16,003 nt of DNA from Planctomycetota bacterium. GTDB lineage: Bacteria > Planctomycetota > Phycisphaerae > FEN-1346 > JAACEH01. The translations under genes and the position numbers were made by a program. Where the stretch lies: positions 1 through 16,003 of the forward strand of contig JAFGPY010000389.1 of the NCBI GenBank assembly GCA_016935955.1. The letters run 5' to 3'. Positions 6,464 through 14,231 of this stretch are shown one piece after another. Position 1 is the first letter of the stretch; each line of letters opens with the position of its first letter. The notes under the pieces are model-generated. The model had not been told where the DNA came from. It saw nothing but the letters and a program-made list of their open reading frames with translations, and did not search any database.

Positions 6464-6650
6464 GTAGGGGCGGCTCGTGAGCCGCCCTCGAGGCCTGGCC
6501 ACGGTGGACGATCGCCGCGCGGTGAGCGGTTATCATGGCCTAGCCTGCGGCTAGACCATGGCACCCGCAGTTGGACGCCGCACAAGCCCGCTGCACTGCA
6601 GCGGGATACGGAACGTCGCGGCCCATTCGATCCCCCGGCGATGCCGGGGG
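6464..6650. repeat. String of four hairpins between prfB and the VWA gene
   Basis: Four palindromes follow one another. 6464-6487 is GTAG-headed with arms GGGCGGCTC and GAGCCGCCC, a REP-like unit 14 bases after the prfB stop. 6540-6554 has arms CTAGCC and GGCTAG. 6587-6605 is a 19-base perfect palindrome with arms CCCGCTGCA and TGCAGCGGG. 6632-6650 has arms CCCCCGGC and GCCGGGGG. None has a T-run, so they are not standard intrinsic terminators, although the first may trim or protect the prfB mRNA 3' end. No gene is supported between 6450 and 6716. Confidence 0.6.
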
Positions 6651-6716
6651 CTTGTTGGGACGACGAGGCTTGGGGGCCACAGGAGAGATCGGCTTGTACG
6701 GGGAAAGGGTGCGACC

Positions 6717-7499
6717 ATGAACGACCAGACCATGACGGCGGGACCGGGCGGCGAGGCGGGGCAGGCGCCGAAACCACGGAACAAGAAGAACCTGATTCTG
6801 CTGCTCGGAGGCATCGGGTGCTTTGGGGCTCTGGCGCTGTTGGTGCTCGCGGCGGTGGGCGTCATCGTTCTTCGGGCCAGGGTCGCGAAGGTGGAGGAAA
6901 CGCGACAAGCGAAAGCCGCCGCGGCGGCAGTGCTGAAACATGACCAGGCGGCCGCCGAGGCCGAGGCGGCAGCAGGGCCCGCCGAGACGTCCTTCTTCGG
7001 CGTTGCCGACAAGACCTCGAAGGTCGTCTACGTCATCGACCGCGGCGGCTCGATGGCCGACTCCCTCATGTTCGTCAAGCACGAGCTGAAGCGGTCCATC
7101 CGCGCCTTGCGGCCGGTCGACCAGTTCCAGGTGATCTTCTACTCCAGCGGCCCGGCGAGGATGATGCCGATGCGGCAACTTCTGCCGGCCACGCAGGCCA
7201 ACAAGCAGACCGCCTACGAGTTCATCGACGACACCATCCCGATCGGGCAGAACGATCCCCAAGACGCCCTGACCCAGGCCTTCCGCCTCCGGCCCGACGC
7301 GATCTATCTGCTCACCGACGGAGAGTTCGACTGGAATATCGTCGGGTACATCGGGAAACTCAACGCCGACAAGCGAATCCGGGTGAACACGATCGGCTTC
7401 ATCTACACCGACGGCGAGAAGCTGCTGAAGGAAATCGCCGCAAAGAACGGGGGGACCTACAAATACGTGAGCGAGAGCGACCTGAACGCTCTGCCGTAG
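6717..7499 (+). CDS. Membrane-anchored von Willebrand factor A domain protein
   Basis: A 260-residue protein with a short N-terminal tail, one transmembrane helix (about 24-52), an Ala/Glu-rich coiled linker (about 55-90) and a VWA domain (about 98-260). The VWA fold is recognised from KVVYVIDRGGSM (102-113), DQFQVIFYSS and LLTDGEF (198-204). VWA domains usually bind protein partners through a metal site of the form DxSxS, T and D. Here the first motif is D108-R-G-G-S112, and the usual Thr position reads Asn179, so only part of the site is intact. ATG 6717 is used because the frame upstream runs through hairpin repeats; GGGAAAGGG precedes it. Partner and function are unknown. Confidence 0.85.
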   Translation: MNDQTMTAGPGGEAGQAPKPRNKKNLILLLGGIGCFGALALLVLAAVGVIVLRARVAKVEETRQAKAAAAAVLKHDQAAAEAEAAAGPAETSFFGVADKTSKVVYVIDRGGSMADSLMFVKHELKRSIRALRPVDQFQVIFYSSGPARMMPMRQLLPATQANKQTAYEFIDDTIPIGQNDPQDALTQAFRLRPDAIYLLTDGEFDWNIVGYIGKLNADKRIRVNTIGFIYTDGEKLLKEIAAKNGGTYKYVSESDLNALP

Positions 7500-7516
7500 C
7501 CGCCCGTTGAAGAGAT

Positions 7517-7602
7517 GTAGCCCGGCCGCCCTCGGCCGGGGAACACGGACGCAAACGGTCGTTTGCCGCCTTACGTCACGCCCGAGGGCGGGCGTGCTGT
7601 AG
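7517..7602. repeat. REP pair (BIME-like), GTAG-headed, second end degraded
   Basis: A GTAG-headed unit (7517-7540) with arms CCCGGCCG and CGGCCGGG is followed after about 36 bases by an inverted unit whose arms are CACGCCC and GGGCGTG (from 7577). The same arrangement, with the same words, is found at 14821-14908, where the far end is an intact GCTAC. Here that end reads GCTGTAG and is damaged or rearranged where the next repeat begins. Confidence 0.7.
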
Positions 7603-7603
7603 A

Positions 7604-7769
7604 CCCCTCTCCCTTGACGGGAGAGGGTGGCCGAAGGCCGGGTGAGGGTGACGAGCAGAAGCGACACGCCGACTTCGGCAGATTGTCTCCGCGCTGCACC
7701 CCCACCGCCGCCTGCGCCCCTCGACAAAGCTCGGGGCAAGGCGGCACCTCCCCCGTCAAGGGGGAGGGG
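7604..7769. repeat. MITE-like element with 23-bp inverted ends, copy 2
   Basis: This is the second copy of the element at 3684-3845, with the same hairpin ends (CCTCTCCC/GGGAGAGG left, CCTCCCCC/GGGGGAGG right). The interior differs and includes a short extra palindrome-like word CCCCTCGACAAAGCTCGGGG. It lies directly against the REP pair at 7517-7602, so two repeat families are stacked in this spacer. Confidence 0.7.
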
Positions 7770-7814
7770 TACTGCGGCGAATTCCGAGCACGCGCGGTCG
7801 GGTCGCCAAAAGCT

Positions 7815-7843
7815 TTGCATTATGCCTCGGAGCACACTAGGAT
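7815..7843 (+). promoter_or_regulatory. Candidate promoter of the lipoprotein cluster
   Basis: TTGCAT (7815-7820) and TAGGAT (7838-7843) are separated by 17 bases, in a locally AT-richer patch downstream of the stacked repeats. The transcript would start near 7850, leaving a leader of about 90 bases before ATG 7939. It is the only promoter-like match upstream of the three lipoprotein genes and glyA. Confidence 0.4.
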
Positions 7844-7938
7844 AGCGGCCGCGAAGGCTTCGATTCCCGGGGCCGCGCGGCCGGCAGTTCGCGGCCGCAG
7901 GCGATCGCGACAGGAACCCTTTTTCCGCAGCAGACACG

Positions 7939-8517
7939 ATGATGATGCGACAACCCCTGCGTGGGCTTTTTCTTGCGACGACGGTCGTCCTCCTGGCGGC
8001 CGGCCTGGCCGGTTGCCGCAGGGCCAGCCAGACCGATGGCCGCACGTACCGCCACAACGGGATGAACTTCTCGGTCGCGGTGCCCGAGGGCTGGACGCAC
8101 GAGGAGTTGCCGGGTGACCTGCTGGTGGAACTGGACGGTCCGGCCGGCGAGGAGAATCGCCGGGCGGTGGCCCACGTGTTCAGCCGCCGCGAGATTCATG
8201 AGGTGGAACTCGGGGACGCCACGAGCGGCGTGGTCCACGAGTTGCTGGAGGTGATGAAGCAGCAGTTGCGTTTCGAGCTGGGCGAGGAGTCGCCGCCGGC
8301 GGTCGGGCCGGCCGAGGTCGGCGACCTGCCGGCGGACGCCAAGGCCGTCCGCGTGGCTCGGACGACGCACGAGGGGCCGGTCGAGGTCAGCCAGGAGCTG
8401 ATCGTCGTGGCCCGCGGCAAGCAGGTCTGGGCCCTGATGCTGAGCGTGCCCGTGGCCGACCGCGAGGCGAGCCTTGCGGCCCTGGACGAAATCAGGAGCA
8501 GTTTCCGCGTTTGGTGA
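7939..8517 (+). CDS. Lipoprotein 1 of a PsbP/DcrB-like trio
   Basis: A 192-residue lipoprotein. A lipoprotein signal ends in the lipobox LAGC, with Cys26 as the expected lipidated residue. The mature part opens YRHNGMNFSVAVPEGW and closes with a hydrophobic strand (VWALMLSVPV), a short helix and a final Trp. That layout (small beta-alpha-beta domain, initial VPEGW-type turn, final helix SFxxW) resembles the PsbP/DcrB (DUF1795) fold; the fold call is an inference. Three ATG codons stand in a row at 7939, 7942 and 7945, so the exact start is uncertain. The next gene starts 10 bases after the stop. Function unknown. Confidence 0.78.
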   Translation: MMMRQPLRGLFLATTVVLLAAGLAGCRRASQTDGRTYRHNGMNFSVAVPEGWTHEELPGDLLVELDGPAGEENRRAVAHVFSRREIHEVELGDATSGVVHELLEVMKQQLRFELGEESPPAVGPAEVGDLPADAKAVRVARTTHEGPVEVSQELIVVARGKQVWALMLSVPVADREASLAALDEIRSSFRVW

Positions 8518-8527
8518 GAGATCGACG

Positions 8528-9052
8528 ATGAAGATTACCGCGAAGAGCGTGATGGTGCTGCTGACCTGCATGGTGCCGCTGGCCGGATGTGGCGGCGGCG
8601 GACCGCAGCGGACGTACAAGGACACGGCCAAGCGTTTCGGGCTGGACGTGCCCTCGGACTGGGTCCAGGTGAACATGACCGCCATGGGGGTGGCGGCGGC
8701 GTTCAAGTGCCCGCAGGAGGAAAACGGATTCAGCCCGAACGTCAACGTGGTGGTTCTTCCGAGCGGCGGGCTTTCCGATGCGTCCGCGCTGCTGAAGGCC
8801 GCCCTGCCGCAAGTGCGGCAGTTCAACGGCTATAGCCAGTTGCAGGCCGAAGTCGTCAAGCACGCCAACGGAAACGAGGCCTACCTGATCCTGGCCGATC
8901 ACCAGATGTTTCAGCGGCCGTTGCGGATGAAGCAATACGGCTTCATTCGCGGCAACAAGCAATACGTGATCACGGCGACCATGCCGGTCGAGACTTCCGA
9001 TACCTGGATGCCGCAGCTGGATGCGATTCTCGATTCGTTTGTAACCTGGTAG
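8528..9052 (+). CDS. Lipoprotein 2 of a PsbP/DcrB-like trio
   Basis: A 174-residue lipoprotein with lipobox LAGC (Cys21) followed by four glycines. The mature domain starts YKDTAKRFGLDVPSDW, includes a central helix (DASALLKAALPQV) and ends KQYVITATMPVE, then a helix ending SFVTW. The match in order and spacing to its two neighbours suggests descent by duplication, though sequence identity looks low. ATG 8528 is chosen over an upstream GTG because it directly opens a proper lipoprotein signal and follows GAGAG by a few bases. It lies 10 bases from the previous gene and 12 from the next, so the three are almost certainly one transcript. Confidence 0.78.
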   Translation: MKITAKSVMVLLTCMVPLAGCGGGGPQRTYKDTAKRFGLDVPSDWVQVNMTAMGVAAAFKCPQEENGFSPNVNVVVLPSGGLSDASALLKAALPQVRQFNGYSQLQAEVVKHANGNEAYLILADHQMFQRPLRMKQYGFIRGNKQYVITATMPVETSDTWMPQLDAILDSFVTW

Positions 9053-9064
9053 TGGGCGGCAGCC

Positions 9065-9664
9065 ATGAGTCTGTGGAGTCGGAGTATTCGGATCGCCTGG
9101 TTTTTGGCCGCCTGCGGCGCGGTCGTCGGCTGCACGTCGAGCCCTCCGCCGCAGGTCGAGGGCATGTCGTACGCCGATCGGCCGAACCATTTCGCGGTGA
9201 ACCTGTTTCCGTCGTGGGAGCGTCTGGAGACGAAGGGGCTCCCGGCGGACAAGAAGGACGTGGCGGTTTTCGTTCGCGCGTTGCCCGACGGGGCCGGCCA
9301 GGCGGTGATCAATGTGGTGGTCGATACGGCCGCGGGAGCGACCGACCTCCAGGAGTACCTGCGCGGCAACCGCGAGCTGTTCAGCTGCCGGGCGGTCGGG
9401 TACGACGAACTGCGGGCGACGGTCGTGGATCATCCCAGCGGCCGCAAGGCCTGCCTGATCGAGGCCACGTTCGAGCGGATCGAGCGCGGCAGCGGCGAGG
9501 CGACGGCCCCGCAGGCGAGCCGGCCGAAGAAGCGTTTCATGCAGTACGCACTGCTTTACGAGGGCAAGCAATTCGTCATCACGGCGACGGGTCCTGCGGC
9601 CGAGGCCGAGGCCCTGTGGCTCAATGAGGCAACGGCGATTCTGGATTCGCTGGTGATCTGGTAG
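9065..9664 (+). CDS. Lipoprotein 3 of a PsbP/DcrB-like trio
   Basis: A 199-residue protein with a basic-hydrophobic signal and a lipobox VVGC (Cys23). The mature domain starts [16 protein letters not shown], mirrors the first strand-turn of the two preceding proteins, and ends [12 protein letters not shown] then a helix ending SLVIW. An insert of about 12 residues ([12 protein letters not shown]) before the last strand distinguishes it. Stop codon 9662-9664 lies 47 bases before glyA, so glyA could be read from the same transcript. Function unknown; proteins of this fold are usually periplasmic and bind small partners or assist uptake or assembly. Confidence 0.78.
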   Translation: MSLWSRSIRIAWFLAACGAVVGCTSSPPPQVEGMSYADRPNHFAVNLFPSWERLETKGLPADKKDVAVFVRALPDGAGQAVINVVVDTAAGATDLQEYLRGNRELFSCRAVGYDELRATVVDHPSGRKACLIEATFERIERGSGEATAPQASRPKKRFMQYALLYEGKQFVITATGPAAEAEALWLNEATAILDSLVIW

Positions 9665-9711
9665 CAGTGTCCGGCGCGGTGGAACGCCGGACCTCACGGA
9701 AGGAGACTTGG

Positions 9712-10992
9712 ATGAACCCGCAGGAAACCGCAATCAACGACCGATCGAGTGCCCGCTACGAGACGTTGCGGAAAACCGACCCGTGCCTGGCCGAGTTGCT
9801 GGACCAGGAATGGGAGCGGCAGCAGCACACGCTCGAACTGATCGCCTCGGAGAACCACGTCAGCCGCGCGGTCATGGAGGCCACCGGCAGTCTGCTGACG
9901 AACAAGTACGCCGAGGGTTATCCCGGGCGGCGCTACTACGGCGGCTGCCAGATCGTCGACAAGGTCGAGCAACTGGCCATCGACCGGGCCAAGGAGCTGT
10001 TCGGGGCCGAGCACGTCAACGTGCAGCCGCACTCCGGCAGCCAGGCCAACATGGCCGTGTACTTCGCCTCGCTCGAACAGGGCGACACGCTGATGGCCAT
10101 GAGCCTGGCCATGGGCGGGCACCTGACGCACGGCTACAAGCTGAACTTCTCGGGCAAGCTTTACAAGTGCATCCACTACGGCGTCAGCCCGAAGACCGAG
10201 ATGATCGACTTCGACGAGGTCGCCCGCCTGGTCCGCGAGCACAAGCCGAAGATGATCCTGATGGGCGCCAGCGCCTACCCGCGGAAGATCGACTTCGACC
10301 GCTTCGCGGAGATCGGCGCCGAGGTCGGGGCCCTGATGATGACCGACATGGCCCACATCGCGGGCCTCGTGGCCGCCAAGCTGCACCCGGACCCCGTGCC
10401 GGTCTGCGACTTCGTGACCACGACGACGCACAAGACGCTTCGCGGCCCGCGAGCCGGCAGCATCCTCTGCACGGCCAAGTGGGCCAAGAAGATCGACTCG
10501 GCCGTCTTCCCCGGCATGCAGGGCGGACCCCTGGAACACGTCATCGCCGGCAAGGCGGCGGCCTTCGCCGAGGCCCTGCGGCCGGAGTTCAGGACTTACC
10601 AGCAGCAGATCGTCAACAATGCTGCGGCCATGGCCGACGAAATGCGGAAGCTCGGCTACCGCCTGGTCGCCGGCGGCACCGACAACCACCTGTTCCTGGT
10701 GGACCTGACGCCCAAGGGCATCACCGGCCGCCAGGCCGAGACGGCCCTGGAGGCCGCCGGCATCATCGTCAACAAGAACCTGATTCCGTTCGACAAGCTG
10801 CCGGCCCAGGAGACCAGCGGCATCCGTGTCGGCTCGCCGGCCTTGACGACGCGCGGTCTGAAGGAAGACGACATGCGTCGCGTGGCCCGATTGCTCGACA
10901 CCGTGCTGACGGCCGACGGCACGTCCGACGGCAAGCTCGCCAAGGCCAAGGACGAGATCCAGGACCTCTGTGCGCAGTATCCCCTGGACTGA
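9712..10992 (+). CDS. glyA: Serine hydroxymethyltransferase
   Basis: A 426-residue PLP enzyme interconverting serine plus tetrahydrofolate with glycine plus 5,10-methylenetetrahydrofolate, the main source of one-carbon units. Hallmarks are [11 protein letters not shown] near residue 42, [15 protein letters not shown] near 65-79, HSGSQAN near 105-111, and the PLP-lysine segment [14 protein letters not shown] with Lys241 forming the Schiff base. Length matches bacterial GlyA (about 417), with a slightly long N-terminus. ATG 9712 follows a strong ribosome site (GGAAGGAG, about 6 bases away), which rules out the in-frame extension to 9667. It sits 47 bases after the third lipoprotein gene. Confidence 0.97.
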   Translation: MNPQETAINDRSSARYETLRKTDPCLAELLDQEWERQQHTLELIASENHVSRAVMEATGSLLTNKYAEGYPGRRYYGGCQIVDKVEQLAIDRAKELFGAEHVNVQPHSGSQANMAVYFASLEQGDTLMAMSLAMGGHLTHGYKLNFSGKLYKCIHYGVSPKTEMIDFDEVARLVREHKPKMILMGASAYPRKIDFDRFAEIGAEVGALMMTDMAHIAGLVAAKLHPDPVPVCDFVTTTTHKTLRGPRAGSILCTAKWAKKIDSAVFPGMQGGPLEHVIAGKAAAFAEALRPEFRTYQQQIVNNAAAMADEMRKLGYRLVAGGTDNHLFLVDLTPKGITGRQAETALEAAGIIVNKNLIPFDKLPAQETSGIRVGSPALTTRGLKEDDMRRVARLLDTVLTADGTSDGKLAKAKDEIQDLCAQYPLD

Positions 10993-11089
10993 CGGTCTGC
11001 GGCCGCGTCGCGCCGTTCCGCGCGGCCGAAGGGCGGGGTCGCGCTGGCGAACGATCGCGAATGGGAATCGTGCGAACGAGGAGTAATCC

Positions 11090-12454
11090 ATGAGACGGAT
11101 TTGTGTGACGTCCCTGCTGCTGGTGGCGGCTGCGGCCGCCGGACTTGGGGGTTGTGGCGAGACGGCCGGGGACGCGGTTGAGCCCGTGGCCGCGATCCAG
11201 GCCGCCGAGGGTTCGCCCTCGGCCGACGCCGCGGAAGCGGAGCAGATGACCGAGGTCGAAGGCGAGACCCCGGCCGAGAAGACGCCTGAGACTCCCGCCG
11301 AGGCTGAGGAGCGGGTGCGGGCCGAGACGCGGCAATTCCTGGACGCGGGCGGGGACGTCAACGAGAAGCTGACCAACAATATGACGCGGCTGCACAAGGC
11401 GGCGCAGCGCGGCTACACGACCGTGGCCGCGATGCTGCTGGACGCCAAGGCCGATCCGGATGCCCGGGACCGCATGGGCCGCACGCCGCTGATGATGGCG
11501 GCGTTCTACGATCACGTGGACACGGCTCGTCTGCTGCTGGACAAGGGGGCGAAGATCTCCCAGGGCGACAACGCCAAGCGGACGCCCCTGCACGCCGCGC
11601 GCAGCGTAGCCATGGCCGAGATGCTGATGGATCGCGGGGCCACGCTCCGCGTCCGCGACAGCGGCGGCAAGACGCCGCTCTACACCGCCCTCATGGTGGG
11701 CAAGTTCGATCTGACCGACTTCTTCATCAGCAAGGGCGCCGACGCGGCGGAGCTGGACTCGCGGGACCGTGCCGGGAACACCCCGCTGCACCTGGCCGTG
11801 CTGACCGGCAACCAGCCGCTGATCGATTACCTGCTGTCGAAGAAGGTCGGGCTCAACGTGGTCGTTCAGCGCGGCGGCACGCCCCTGCACCTGGCCGTCC
11901 ACCGCGGCGACCGGGAGTCGTTCGACAAGCTGCTTGCGGCCGGGGCCGACTTCAAGATCTGCGACCTGTCGGGCCGGTCGCCGCTGCACATCGCGGCCAT
12001 GCAGGGCCGGCCCGAGATGCTGAAGGTGCTGCTCGACAAGGGCGCGGACGTGAACGGCCGCGACAAGTTCGGACTGACGCCGCTGCACCTGGCCGTGGCC
12101 AAGGAGCAGGCGGCGATCGTCCCGGTGCTGCTGGAGGCCGGGGCCGAGGTCGATCCGCGGGACAAGAAGGGCTGGACGCCGCTTCAGTACACGAGCACGT
12201 TGCCGAAGATGGTCGAGACGGCCCGCCTCTTGATCGACAAGGGCGCCGACGTGAACGCGACGGACGAGAACGCCGCAACGAGCCTGCTGAAGGCCAGCGC
12301 CGCGGGCAACGCGGACTGCGTCCGCCTGCTGATCGAGAAGGGCGCCAAGGTGAACTTCCGGGCCAAGGACGGCACGACGCCGCTGGGCGCCGCGACCCAG
12401 CAGCGCCGCGAAGAGGTCATCAAGATTCTCCGGGAACACGGCGCGACGATGTGA
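11090..12454 (+). CDS. Ankyrin-repeat lipoprotein
   Basis: A 454-residue protein with a lipoprotein signal ending LGGC (Cys22), an acidic Ala/Glu/Pro-rich linker (about 25-85) and about eleven ankyrin repeats from residue 97 to the end. Most repeats carry the GxTPLHxA core and a GADVN-like turn. Repeat 3 (KRTPLHAARSVAMAEML) is short by a few residues and repeat 4 is slightly long. Ankyrin arrays bind proteins; the lipid anchor and flexible stalk would hold this one at a membrane facing the periplasm. ATG 11090 has GAGGAG about 8 bases upstream. It is separated from glyA by 97 bases and from hpt by 70, and may be its own unit. Confidence 0.92.
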   Translation: MRRICVTSLLLVAAAAAGLGGCGETAGDAVEPVAAIQAAEGSPSADAAEAEQMTEVEGETPAEKTPETPAEAEERVRAETRQFLDAGGDVNEKLTNNMTRLHKAAQRGYTTVAAMLLDAKADPDARDRMGRTPLMMAAFYDHVDTARLLLDKGAKISQGDNAKRTPLHAARSVAMAEMLMDRGATLRVRDSGGKTPLYTALMVGKFDLTDFFISKGADAAELDSRDRAGNTPLHLAVLTGNQPLIDYLLSKKVGLNVVVQRGGTPLHLAVHRGDRESFDKLLAAGADFKICDLSGRSPLHIAAMQGRPEMLKVLLDKGADVNGRDKFGLTPLHLAVAKEQAAIVPVLLEAGAEVDPRDKKGWTPLQYTSTLPKMVETARLLIDKGADVNATDENAATSLLKASAAGNADCVRLLIEKGAKVNFRAKDGTTPLGAATQQRREEVIKILREHGATM

Positions 12455-12524
12455 CCCTCGCGGCGGCCTCCCGCCGCCGGCGGAGCGAGCCGGGCGCGCC
12501 GCCCTCGACTCAGGAGCAACGGCC

Positions 12525-13070
12525 GTGCAAGGCGACATTGCCCGCGTGATCATCACGCCGGAGGAGATCGAACGGCGTGTGGCCGAACTGGGCCGCGAGC
12601 TGGCGTCGCGCCTGGCGGGTCGCGATGTGCTGGTGCTGGCCGTCATGAACGGCTGCGTGCTCTTTCTGGCGGACCTGCTGCGACAGTTGCCGCTTGGCCT
12701 CGACCTGGAATTCGTATACTGTAAATCGTATCGCGGCACGTCGTGCGGCGACCTAGAGTTCGCCCACCGCTCGACGTTGCCGTCGGCCGTTCGCGGGCGG
12801 CACGTCCTGGTGGTCGACGACATCTTCGACACCGGCCGCACGCTTGCCCACGTGGTCGAACAGGTTCGCTCGCTGGGCGCCGCCGAGGTGACGACGGTGG
12901 TCATGCTGGCCAAGCGGGTGGCGCGCGACGCGACCTTGCCGCAACCCGACCTGATCGGCTTCGAGATCGAGAACGTTTTTGCGGTCGGCTACGGCTTGGA
13001 TTACAATGGCCGTTATCGCAACCTGCCGTTCATCGGCGAGCTGCGCGACGAGATCACCGGCGGCGCCTGA
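12525..13070 (+). CDS. hpt: Hypoxanthine phosphoribosyltransferase
   Basis: A 181-residue purine salvage enzyme that joins hypoxanthine (and often guanine) to PRPP, giving IMP or GMP and pyrophosphate. The PRPP loop VLVVDDIFDTGRTL lies at residues 94-107. The C-terminal signature FEIENVFAVGYGLDYNGRYRNLP is typical of HPRT and separates it from other phosphoribosyltransferases; the EFVYCKSYRGT segment fits the flexible active-site loop. The length is normal. GTG 12525 is preceded by CAGGAG at 8 bases. An upstream GC-rich hairpin at 12461-12476 (arms CGGCGG/CCGCCG) could be a weak end signal for the ankyrin gene. The oxidoreductase gene starts 26 bases after the stop. Confidence 0.95.
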   Translation: MQGDIARVIITPEEIERRVAELGRELASRLAGRDVLVLAVMNGCVLFLADLLRQLPLGLDLEFVYCKSYRGTSCGDLEFAHRSTLPSAVRGRHVLVVDDIFDTGRTLAHVVEQVRSLGAAEVTTVVMLAKRVARDATLPQPDLIGFEIENVFAVGYGLDYNGRYRNLPFIGELRDEITGGA

Positions 13071-13096
13071 CGTGGCCGTCGGGGAAAGGGGCGGTC

Positions 13097-14212
13097 ATGT
13101 ACATGAACGTCGAGGCGATCTTCCGCGAGCTTCAGGTCGGCCCGCTGACCGCGACCAACCGTCTGATGCGTTCCGCGACTCACGAGTCGGCGGCCGACAC
13201 CGAGGGCATGCCGCACCTCGGCCCGCTCGCTCGCATCTACGGCGACCTGGCCCGCGGCGGCGTCGGGCTGATCGTCACCGGGCACTCCTTCGTGCACTCG
13301 CACGGCCGCGCCAGCCGCAACCAGTGCGGCATGACCAGCGACGCCCACGCCCGGGCCTGGGAATCGATTCTGTTGGCGGTTCGCGCCGAGACCAAGGCCC
13401 CGATTCTTTGCCAGTTGACCTACGCCGGGCGACAGGCCTTCTTCGCCGGGCCCACGCCGGCGCCGAACGACAAGCGGCAGAAGCTGCCGCCGGCGGGCAC
13501 GCCGATCAACGATTTCGCGCCGCGGCAGTTGGAGCACGTGGCGGCGGTCTTCGGCGAAGCGGCCGCCCGCGCCGCCCAGGCCGGCTTCGACGGCGTCCAG
13601 ATTCACATGGCCCACGGGTACCTGTTGTCGGAATGCCTGTCGGCGCACACCAATCAGCGCGACGACGAGTGGGGCGGCCAGGACCCGGCCAACCGCCGTC
13701 GCCTGCCGCTGGCGGTCGTCGACGCCGTCCGCCAGGCCCTGGGCGACCAGCGGCTGGTGGCCGTGAAGCTGAACGGGTCGGACTACCTGCCGCCGCACGG
13801 CGTCGAGCCCGCGGAGGCCGGCGAGACGGCGGCCGCCCTGGCGGCCGAGGGCGTGCAACTGATCGAGGTCTCGGCCGGCATGGCCGAAGCCGGGATGAAG
13901 ACCGCCCAGCCGGTTCACGGGCCGGACGACGAGGGCTACCTGTTGCCGCTGGCCGTCGAGGTGGCCAAGCGGACGAGCGTGATCGTGGCGTCGGTGGGCG
14001 GCTATCGCTCGGCGCCGCTGATGCTGAAGGCCCTGGCCGAGGGCATCGACATGATCGCCCTGAGCCGCCCGCTCGTCCGCGAGCCGGACTTCCCGCTGAA
14101 CCTTCAGCGCAACGCGGCCCACACGGCGCGGTGCGTGTCGTGCAACAAGTGCTTCGGTCTTTCGCGTGGCGCCCTGCGATGCCCGCTGGACCACGCGGAC
14201 CCGATCGACTGA
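13097..14212 (+). CDS. Old-Yellow-Enzyme-type NADH:flavin oxidoreductase
   Basis: A 371-residue FMN-dependent TIM-barrel oxidoreductase of the OYE/2,4-dienoyl-CoA reductase class. The N-terminus (GPLTATNRLMRSATHE) and the active-site segment HGYLLSECLSAHTNQRDDEWGG are family hallmarks. Substrate is unknown; relatives reduce activated C=C bonds. Near the end, C346xxC349xxC352x9C362 matches the 4Fe-4S site of the larger dienoyl-CoA reductase/trimethylamine dehydrogenase branch, but the FAD/NAD-binding domains of those enzymes are absent. ATG 13097 (or 13103) is chosen; GGGGAAAGGGG precedes it. It lies 26 bases after hpt and 19 before the next gene, suggesting one operon. Confidence 0.92.
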   Translation: MYMNVEAIFRELQVGPLTATNRLMRSATHESAADTEGMPHLGPLARIYGDLARGGVGLIVTGHSFVHSHGRASRNQCGMTSDAHARAWESILLAVRAETKAPILCQLTYAGRQAFFAGPTPAPNDKRQKLPPAGTPINDFAPRQLEHVAAVFGEAAARAAQAGFDGVQIHMAHGYLLSECLSAHTNQRDDEWGGQDPANRRRLPLAVVDAVRQALGDQRLVAVKLNGSDYLPPHGVEPAEAGETAAALAAEGVQLIEVSAGMAEAGMKTAQPVHGPDDEGYLLPLAVEVAKRTSVIVASVGGYRSAPLMLKALAEGIDMIALSRPLVREPDFPLNLQRNAAHTARCVSCNKCFGLSRGALRCPLDHADPID

Positions 14213-14231
14213 GAAGCAGGAGAAGCCTACG

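Noticed and set aside
6558..6716. N-terminal extension of the VWA protein
   Set aside because: The extra frame crosses three palindromes and gives a low-complexity peptide; ATG 6717 leads directly into a tail-plus-helix anchor.
12461..12476. Intrinsic terminator after the ankyrin gene
   Set aside because: The 6-bp GC hairpin has no T-run and such short G/C palindromes are expected by chance at this base composition; it is mentioned only as a weak possibility.
9694..12913. Two long open frames on the minus strand (9694-11397 and 10769-12913)
   Set aside because: They lie opposite glyA, the ankyrin gene and hpt, all of which have clear family motifs. In GC-rich DNA the opposite strand is often open; the translations are Gly/Arg/His-rich with no recognisable domain.
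12743..13096. N-terminal extension of the oxidoreductase overlapping hpt
   Set aside because: It is an out-of-frame reading of hpt; the OYE fold starts right after ATG 13097.
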